From: Acidimicrobiia bacterium
GTDB taxonomy: Bacteria; Actinomycetota; Acidimicrobiia; Spongiisociales; UBA5794
Direction: 5' to 3'
Length of the DNA: 10,112 bases
Assembly: GCA_030618675.1 (NCBI GenBank)
Contig: JAUXCV010000043.1
Coordinates: 1-10,112, forward strand
The notes beneath the pieces were generated by a model. It had not been told where the DNA came from and ran no database searches. It was given only the letters and a program-made list of their open reading frames with translations. This document shows positions 6,007 to 10,112 of the stretch, piece after piece; the stretch's first letter is position 1; the number at the start of each line of letters is the position of its first letter. Made by a program: the position numbers and the translations under genes.

Positions 6007-6402
6007 GGTGAGAGGTGTTGAGCACAAAACCCCAGGTCAGAGCACATATGACCCGGTCAGAGGGGTGGGGGCGCAACATTCGCAACGTAGGGATAGGACC
6101 CCCCAGCTGCCCAAGGCGGGGGCCGTCGCCCATGGATGCAGTCAGTACAGGAAAGGACTCAGGCTTGATCAGTCGACGAGATGCTGCATCAACTCGTGTT
6201 TGCTCGCGTGACACCGCGTCGGACCTTGGGCGGATTGGAGGGTCGATGCCGCCGGACTCGGAGACCCCTCGCGACTGGGGCGATCGCCAACCATGAGTCT
6301 GCCGCGGCCCAACGGATCTGCCGCCATCACCGATTGCAGCGATGTGAGCAAAGGCCGCCCGGGCGTTTTCGCACGGCTTCCAAGTCGGCGGAGCGCCGGC
6401 GC

Positions 6403-6436
6403 CGGGGCGCGTATAGGGCGCGAAAAGGCGCGAAAG
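6403..6436 (+). repeat. Candidate integrase arm-type sites, right end
   Basis: CGGGGCGCG, TATA, GGGCGCGA (6403-6423) repeats the left-end element 328-348 in the same orientation with two mismatches. A further GGCGCGAAAG follows at 6427-6436. GGCGCG starts at 6406, 6417 and 6427, so the sites are helically phased. The cluster ends 111 bp before the att repeat. Presence at both island ends is what suggests recombinase or Xis binding. Confidence 0.4.
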
Positions 6437-6547
6437 ATCAAGAAACATTGAGATTCACTGGCAACCAACGACGGGCTCAAAACCCTTGCGTCACAAGGGA
6501 ATCAGCCGGAATCCCTTTACCCCAAGAGATCTCGATAAGGGCCTGGG

Positions 6548-6595
6548 GCGGACTGTTAATCCGTTTGTCGTGGGTTCGAGTCCCACCCCCGGAGC
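6548..6595 (+). repeat. Attachment-site copy at the distal end of the island (att, right)
   Basis: This is an exact 48-bp duplicate of tRNA-Asn bases 221-268. It covers the anticodon arm, variable loop, T arm and 3' acceptor strand, but the D arm and 5' acceptor strand are missing, so it is not a functional tRNA. Host sequence resumes after it, beginning with the hairpin terminator at 6601. Confidence 0.93.
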
Positions 6596-6600
6596 GTTGC

Positions 6601-6642
6601 ACAGCAAGGCCTCTCGCCCGATTGGGGGAGAGGCCTTGCTGT
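6601..6642 (+). terminator. Hairpin terminator, probably the original tRNA-Asn terminator
   Basis: ACAGCAAGGCCTCTC (6601-6615) and GAGAGGCCTTGCTGT (6628-6642) make a perfect 15-bp stem with a 12-nt loop, followed by CGTTCTT on the plus strand. It starts only 5 bp after the right att copy. If the island were excised, it would lie directly behind the tRNA-Asn gene. Because the stem is symmetrical, it may also stop transcripts arriving from the minus-strand operon. Confidence 0.8.
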
Positions 6643-6682
6643 CGTTCTTAGCTGCCGTGGACAACGTTCCCGGCTCTCACTG

Positions 6683-7069
6683 CTAGTCGTTCAAGAGGGC
6701 CACGGTGAGGATCACACTGGCGATGGTGAAGAACGCACCGACGATGACGGTTCCCTGCGCGTACCGGAGACCCTTCCGGGTCTCGAACCCCCGGCTGATC
6801 CTTGCGTGCTTCGCGCCGGCGTATGTGAGTGCGCCCGTATAGATGACGGCGAACACACCCCAGAGGATCGCCACCCAGGCGGAGTCGACATCACCGACAC
6901 CTCTCCATTCAGATGCCGCGGCGATGATGAAGAACATGACGAGCCAATACACAGGGGTCAGGATTGTTCCTATGAAGACCTTGCGTGCCTCACGGAAGTT
7001 CCAGTCCTCGGGACTCAGGTCGTCGATCACTCCCTCTTCGCGGTCCAGGTCTTCGCCCTGCTCGGTCAC
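6683..7069 (-). CDS. Unknown three-helix membrane protein, last gene of the peptide operon
   Basis: The protein is 128 aa. Residues 1-30 are acidic and hydrophilic (E-Q-G-E-D-L-D-R-E-E and then L-S-P-E-D-W-N). Three hydrophobic helices follow, at about 35-56, 65-88 and 105-125, with a basic R/K-rich loop between the second and third. I recognise no family. The GTG at 7069 is preceded by GGGAGG six bases upstream, a strong start signal; the longer frame to 7219 overlaps the HopA1 gene and is unlikely. The gap to the HopA1 stop is 37 bp, on the same strand, so it is probably co-transcribed. Immunity against, or export of, the modified peptide is a contextual guess; it has no transporter ATPase features. 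Confidence 0.75.
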   Translation of the reverse strand: MTEQGEDLDREEGVIDDLSPEDWNFREARKVFIGTILTPVYWLVMFFIIAAASEWRGVGDVDSAWVAILWGVFAVIYTGALTYAGAKHARISRGFETRKGLRYAQGTVIVGAFFTIASVILTVALLND

Positions 7070-7098
7070 ACCGGGCCTCCCTATCGTTGGATGACGAT

Positions 7099-7124
7099 GG
7101 ATCACTCTACGTTCGGAGTGATCC
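7099..7124 (-). promoter_or_regulatory. Hairpin spanning the HopA1 stop codon
   Basis: GGATCACT (7099-7106) and AGTGATCC (7117-7124) form a perfect 8-bp stem with a 10-nt loop around the TAG at 7107-7109. No U run follows on the minus strand, so it may be a partial attenuator or an RNA-processing point between the HopA1 and membrane-protein genes rather than a terminator. Confidence 0.35.
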
Positions 7125-8243
7125 CCTCTCCAAACCAGGCCGTCCTGCGGTCGATGCGCTCGGAAGATTGTCCAAGAGTGCTGATTCGCCGTGCGCCCGG
7201 GTGCGCACTCGTCTGCCATCTAGTTCCTGGGTCTCGCTGCCGAACGTATCGTACGAGTCTGCTGAGCCGGGGTTCAAGAAGGGCGATTCGATGTCGACAC
7301 CGGCTTCCGCGAATCGCTTGATCGCCAGTTCGGCTCGCTCCGGTAACGACGATGCAGCTTCGGAGAAAGCGGTGATGAGTCCGTCCGCCACGAGTCCGCA
7401 TCGGTGCATGCCGAAGCTGTGACCTCCCGGTGGGTTCTCGGCCAGACCCAGACCCGGGGCCAGTGGTTTGGTGAACGCCGGGGTGATAGTGCGCAGAAGC
7501 GAGGCGACGTGCGTGTGGATCCGTTCGATGATCGGGGTGGCTTCCTGGTAGGTCTCTACCGGCAAATAGATCACAGCGGCGTCACAACGCTCGTAGTTGT
7601 CGGGGTCGCTGAGCACCTTGAACCGGAACGGCAGGCGAGCGTGATTCAGTCGTTCGCTGACTGCCTCGACGAACGGGACGGCTCCCTCCTGTCTGAGATT
7701 CCAGTAGAGGCGCACGACCCGCGTCGTGTTCGACGCCGGAAACGATCGATCGCTGAACGCCGAGTAGAAGCCCGGCGAGTACGCCGGCAGTTCCCTCGAG
7801 TGGGGCAGGCCCACGGGTTCACCTGCTGTGATTCGGGCACCCGCCGGGACGACACAGTCATCGACCGGTACCCACAGGCTGAGTCCGTGTCTCTCCACAA
7901 TTGCGGTGGTGTCGTGAATCTCCCGGACGACCCAGCCGCCTTTGACGAAGCCACGTCCCTGATTGGCGGCGGAGAGAGAATCCACAAACGGCGTTCGGCC
8001 GTCCAGGGGACGCTTCGGCTTCTCACCATCGTTCGGTGCAACCCGACCGTGGCGATAGAAGCTGTGGTAGAGCCGGGTTTGCAGAGCGAAGCGCAGGTAG
8101 GCGCGGGCGGTAGCCGGGGTCAGAGCACGGCGCACGTTCGGGGGGAGACGCGAAGATCGCTCGCCTATCCACGAATACGAGGTCACAGAGTGGATCACGG
8201 TCGCCCCGACCGCGTCCTCCAACTGTTGGCGGTACTCAATCAC
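7107..8243 (-). CDS. HopA1-family protein (putative RiPP Ser/Thr phospho-lyase component)
   Basis: The protein is 378 aa. The HopA1 (type III effector-like) domain is seen from about 80 to 325. Landmarks are S156-P-G-F-Y, R178-L-Y-W-N-L, then R203-L-P-F-R-F-K-V and D213-P-D-N-Y-E-R-C-D-A-A-V-I-Y, then F257-T-K-P-L-A-P-G-L-G-L-A-E-N-P, and S276-F-G-M-H-R-C. In bacteria this domain occurs with an APH-fold kinase in thioviridamide-type (TvaD) and class V lanthipeptide (LxmY) clusters, where it is implicated in eliminating phosphate from phospho-Ser/Thr to give dehydroamino acids. The start is the GTG at 8243, which overlaps the kinase stop as GTGA and so suggests coupled translation and a shared complex. 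Residues after about 330 form an Arg/Ser-rich tail that does not look like the domain. The family call is fairly firm; the reaction is inferred. Confidence 0.82.
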   Translation of the reverse strand: MIEYRQQLEDAVGATVIHSVTSYSWIGERSSRLPPNVRRALTPATARAYLRFALQTRLYHSFYRHGRVAPNDGEKPKRPLDGRTPFVDSLSAANQGRGFVKGGWVVREIHDTTAIVERHGLSLWVPVDDCVVPAGARITAGEPVGLPHSRELPAYSPGFYSAFSDRSFPASNTTRVVRLYWNLRQEGAVPFVEAVSERLNHARLPFRFKVLSDPDNYERCDAAVIYLPVETYQEATPIIERIHTHVASLLRTITPAFTKPLAPGLGLAENPPGGHSFGMHRCGLVADGLITAFSEAASSLPERAELAIKRFAEAGVDIESPFLNPGSADSYDTFGSETQELDGRRVRTRAHGESALLDNLPSASTAGRPGLERGSLRT

Positions 8244-9343
8244 CGTCGTCCCCGATCGTTGGTGGGAATGCCGAGCAGGGTGGCGACCGCCTCGTTCGGT
8301 TCCTGCAGGATGTTGAGGCTGAGTTGCAGCAGGCAGATAACGTCGCTGGTTATCCATGCCGAACTCTGCGTCCGCTCGAAAGCGCTCTGCACGAGTTTCG
8401 CTGCCGCGTACCGGACGGCGTGCAGGAGCAACACCGCGGATTCATCCGGGTCGGCGCCCAAGCGAAGCAGGTAGGACTGCCACAGCGCCCTGATGGCCGG
8501 CTGCATCCGTTCGATCGGATGGCGCGACAGGTGCAGGAATCTGTCCGGAGGCGTGTCGCCTGTGATCGGGATCGAACTGAGCCAGAAGGTCAGGTACTCG
8601 CTGAAGGCGCAGCCGATGTCCCAAGACGGGTCCCCGGCTCCGGCGAGCTCCCAGTCGATCAATTTGAGCCGCGTGACCCGGTTGGTGTTCGAGGCGGCGT
8701 ACACAAGGCAGTTGTCCCATCGGATGTCGTTGTGGATGAGCGTGGTGGCCTTCCATTCGAGTCGTAACGAATCGAGTTGACCGCACAGATCGGGGATCTG
8801 CTGGAGGATCCTGACGAGTTCTATCGTTGCGCTGCTCAGCCGTTGCAGAACACCGAGATCGGGTCGGTGGAGGGAGAGGACCCAAGGCGCCTTTCCGACC
8901 GGGGAGTGTCTGTCGTTCTGTCCCTCGGGTCTTGGTATCCCGTGTACGTACCCCAGGGCGTCACCCAGAGCCCGAGCCAGGGTGACGGAGAAACGACCTC
9001 GTGTGGCATGGTATTCGTGAAGGCTTTGAGATCCGGGAACCAGACCCAGAACCAGGAGGTGTCTCGGCGGATCGTAGCCGTAGTACCGGGGGAGGTAGCG
9101 ATCCAATCCGTTCGACGCGGCCTTCCCGGCCAAGCGGTGATATGCGTCGGCCTCGTTGGCCACCGTCGCGGCCCTGTCTGGCCCCACCCCCTGTTTGACG
9201 AAGAAGCCGACATCGGAGTCGGTCGAGACTTGGACGTTTCGATTGCGGCGAGACGCATCAACGACGTTCGGCGTCCCGGCTGCTCTCGGATGGAGCAGTG
9301 CCCGTTCGCGAAGGTACTTCACCACCTCGTCGTCGCTGAGCAT
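8240..9343 (-). CDS. APH/choline-kinase-fold phosphotransferase (putative RiPP Ser/Thr kinase)
   Basis: The protein is 367 aa with the aminoglycoside-phosphotransferase fold. The ATP-anchoring Lys is K50 (in FFVKQ), with a partner Glu at E64 (in NEADAYHRL). The catalytic loop is H204-N-D206-I-R-W-D-N211, and the metal-binding segment is I229-D230-W-E-L-A-G-A-G-D-P-S-W-D. It is not likely to be a drug-resistance enzyme: it sits between a Thr-rich small peptide gene (34 bp upstream) and a HopA1 gene (GTGA overlap). This is the arrangement of TvaC or LxmK kinases that phosphorylate precursor-peptide Ser/Thr before elimination. The ATG at 9343 gives a natural N-terminus, but no strong ribosome binding site precedes it, so translation may depend on the upstream peptide ORF. 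The kinase fold is certain by motif; the peptide substrate is inferred. Confidence 0.9.
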   Translation of the reverse strand: MLSDDEVVKYLRERALLHPRAAGTPNVVDASRRNRNVQVSTDSDVGFFVKQGVGPDRAATVANEADAYHRLAGKAASNGLDRYLPRYYGYDPPRHLLVLGLVPGSQSLHEYHATRGRFSVTLARALGDALGYVHGIPRPEGQNDRHSPVGKAPWVLSLHRPDLGVLQRLSSATIELVRILQQIPDLCGQLDSLRLEWKATTLIHNDIRWDNCLVYAASNTNRVTRLKLIDWELAGAGDPSWDIGCAFSEYLTFWLSSIPITGDTPPDRFLHLSRHPIERMQPAIRALWQSYLLRLGADPDESAVLLLHAVRYAAAKLVQSAFERTQSSAWITSDVICLLQLSLNILQEPNEAVATLLGIPTNDRGRR

Positions 9344-9377
9344 CGGTTGGACCGTTCTACCCGAAGGGGGGCGTCAT

Positions 9378-9698
9378 CTAGCCAAGGAAGTCGGCCGTGC
9401 GATGGATCGTCGGTGTGATGGCAGTCACCTCCGTGATCTGCGCCGTGATGAAGCGACCGAAATTGGCAGTGTGTTCGGGAATCGTATCGGTGAACGCTGG
9501 CATGGTCCACGTGTAGACCGGGATCGTGTCGGTGATGTGGGTGACCCTTTCACCGATGCCCACCTCGCGGGTGACGGGCATTGCCGCAGCAGCGGAGAAC
9601 CCGACACCACCCAGGAACCGATCGGTTACGTCACCTCGCAGGAACCGTGCAATGCCGCGCCTTGGTGTCTCCGAAGGATCGGGCAGTTCAGGGTTCAT
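9378..9698 (-). CDS. Thr-rich, Cys-free putative RiPP precursor peptide
   Basis: The peptide is 106 aa and I recognise no named family. Residues 1-50 look like a leader: acidic/Pro start, R-x-x-R-F-L, then D-V-T-D-R-F-L-G-G-V-G, an A-A-A-A stretch and G-I-G-E. Residues 53-101 hold 14 Thr and no Ser or Cys. T-D-T-I-P occurs twice (56-60 and 70-74), with Y62-T-W-T-M-P between, and spaced Thr continue to T101 before a D-F-L-G end. It is the first gene of the operon, directly before a kinase/HopA1 pair, which makes it the obvious substrate for Thr dehydration. The ATG at 9698 is preceded by GAGGAGG four bases upstream, the best site in the operon; the longer frame to 9767 has no such signal. The leader/core border is unknown: G30-G31 is one option and the region near 50 another. 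Confidence 0.78.
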   Translation of the reverse strand: MNPELPDPSETPRRGIARFLRGDVTDRFLGGVGFSAAAAMPVTREVGIGERVTHITDTIPVYTWTMPAFTDTIPEHTANFGRFITAQITEVTAITPTIHRTADFLG

Positions 9699-9813
9699 GT
9701 TGCCTCCTCTCACCTCGATCGATCGCCGGATTCGATTCGTCACCGGTCGATCGGCCGGGCAACTCACCCGGCGCCTTGCCCCGACAGTATCGCGGCCGGT
9801 CCGTGAGGTCCAG

Positions 9814-9825
9814 GGTCAATTGACC
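9814..9825. promoter_or_regulatory. 12-bp palindrome upstream of the peptide operon
   Basis: GGTCAATTGACC is a perfect dyad 116 bp before the precursor ATG. Each half contains TTGACC, which resembles a -35 hexamer in either direction. It could be an operator for a regulator of the peptide operon and, if real, of the divergent gene on the right. Confidence 0.4.
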
Positions 9826-9996
9826 AGAACCTCGCAGCGGCGATGTGCTCATTCGTCACACGTGCGATGTGTGGGACCGGCATTCTGTGGTCGTCCCGGA
9901 GCATGCCCGGTCGCAGGGGCCGAGACTGATGGCAGTCCTTCTAGGGTCGGTCGCCGGGTGCGATCTGAGGAGGATGGACGATGCTCGAGTTCGGAC

Positions 9997-10025
9997 TTGT
10001 GTCTCGATGAGAGGCTTTGTAAGGT
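9997..10025 (+). promoter_or_regulatory. Candidate promoter for a divergent gene at the right edge
   Basis: TTGTGT (9997-10002) and TAAGGT (10020-10025) are separated by 17 bp, a good match to actinobacterial housekeeping promoters. Transcription would begin about 10032, only a few bases before the ATG at 10036, as in leaderless mRNAs common in these bacteria. Confidence 0.35.
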
Positions 10026-10035
10026 ATCTGAACAT

Positions 10036-10112
10036 ATGAACTCGGTCGGCTCCCTACGCGTCAGAACCAAGGCATCGTCCGGTGATACACGTGAACAGAA
10101 CCGTCGTTTTGC
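10036..10112 (+). CDS. Possible start of an unidentified divergent gene (partial)
   Basis: An open frame runs from the ATG at 10036 off the right edge, 25 codons visible, beginning MNSVGSLRVRTKASSGDTRE. No ribosome binding site at normal distance is seen, but the candidate promoter just upstream would make a near-leaderless message. The basic, hydrophilic start followed by T-R-E-Q-N-R-R-F is vaguely like the N-terminus of ROK-type or other winged-helix regulators; this is too short to name. If real, it is a candidate regulator of the divergent peptide operon. Confidence 0.3.
   Translation, partial: MNSVGSLRVRTKASSGDTREQNRRF

Larger units (their letters stand above)
5945..6547. other. Island right end without a recognisable gene
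   Basis: These 603 bp hold only frames that resemble no known protein and lack convincing starts. Structural content includes a triple GCGAAAC repeat (5980-6006) and the candidate arm-type site cluster (6403-6436). The rest shows nothing I can name. Confidence 0.5.
221..6595. mobile_element. Small integrative island in tRNA-Asn
   Basis: The element is bounded by exact 48-bp tRNA-Asn direct repeats (221-268 and 6548-6595) and carries a tyrosine recombinase and an Xis-like protein at the tRNA-proximal end. It has no visible relaxase, conjugation, capsid, terminase or replication gene, so by itself it is not a conjugative element or a phage. It may be an island relying on helper functions, or a reduced remnant. 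Apart from recombination, its genes are a SEC-C protein with a leader ORF, an alkylsulfatase-type hydrolase, a patatin-like hydrolase and a RelE-toxin remnant. Integrase, Xis and att sites are all intact by eye, so excision may still be possible. Confidence 0.88.
9699..10035. other. Control region upstream of the peptide operon
   Basis: These 337 bp hold no gene I can support; the short frames on both strands resemble nothing. Structures seen are CGATCGATCG (9716-9725) near the precursor ribosome binding site and the palindrome at 9814-9825. On the minus strand, TTGACC (9819-9814) and GATACT are 22 bp apart, too far for a normal promoter, so the operon promoter is not resolved. Confidence 0.45.

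Noticed and set aside
6548..6595. Second tRNA-Asn gene
   Set aside because: Only the anticodon arm to the 3' end is present; the 5' acceptor strand and D arm are missing.
5690..6651. Frames in the island right end (minus 5690-6448, plus 6181-6651)
   Set aside because: Basic, low-complexity translations with no family resemblance; one runs through the att repeat and the terminator.
7404..8474. 356-aa plus-strand frame opposite HopA1 and the kinase
   Set aside because: Shadow frame: Arg/Gly-rich, no domain, and it crosses the boundary of two well-supported genes.
8240..9343. Aminoglycoside resistance gene
   Set aside because: The fold fits, but operon position between a Thr-rich peptide and a HopA1 gene points to a peptide kinase.
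9378..9698. Classical or class V lanthipeptide precursor
   Set aside because: No cysteine anywhere in the peptide, so no lanthionine can form within it.
9156..9806. 216-aa plus-strand frame opposite the peptide gene
   Set aside because: Spans the kinase 5' end and precursor in antisense, with no motif or start signal.

Overview
The window looks like a chromosomal stretch of an actinomycete (phylum Actinomycetota). The G+C content is moderately high by eye, GTG starts occur, and a YtxH-like membrane protein, a SEC-C protein and antibiotic-style peptide-maturation genes are present. An Acidimicrobiia-type host is possible, but the sequence alone does not fix the class.

Region 1 (1-193) is host flank. 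It holds the 5' end of a small YtxH-like membrane protein gene on the minus strand.

Region 2 (194-6595) is an integrative genomic island inserted in a tRNA-Asn(GTT) gene (194-267). An exact 48-bp copy of the tRNA 3' part, starting at the first base of the anticodon stem, recurs at 6548-6595 and marks the far end. Inside are a tyrosine recombinase (369-1454, minus), an Xis/HTH_17 protein (1498-1692, minus) and a repeat-rich non-coding control region (1693-2266). A short Cys/His-rich leader ORF (2267-2422) overlaps, as TGATG, the start of a SEC-C zinc-knuckle protein (2422-2934). The cargo is an alkylsulfatase-type metallo-beta-lactamase-fold hydrolase (3015-4691) and a patatin-like lipid hydrolase (4921-5700). 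The remnant of a RelE-type toxin (5783-5944) and about 600 bp without a gene follow. G+C-rich, helically phased motifs near both ends are candidate recombinase arm sites. The island separates the tRNA from what was probably its own terminator (6601-6642).

Region 3 (6596-9698) is host DNA with a compact four-gene minus-strand operon. In transcription order these are a 106-aa Cys-free, Thr-rich peptide (9378-9698), an aminoglycoside-phosphotransferase-fold kinase (8240-9343), a HopA1-family protein (7107-8243, GTGA overlap with the kinase) and a three-helix membrane protein (6683-7069). Kinase plus HopA1 pairs are known from thioviridamide-type and class V lanthipeptide clusters, where they are implicated in dehydrating Ser/Thr by phosphorylation and elimination. 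Here the presumed substrate carries 14 Thr and no Ser or Cys in its last 54 residues. The likely product is therefore a Dhb-rich peptide without lanthionine, which I regard as the most novel system in the window.

Region 4 (9699-10112) is a control region with a 12-bp palindrome. It may also hold the start of a divergent plus-strand gene that runs off the right edge.
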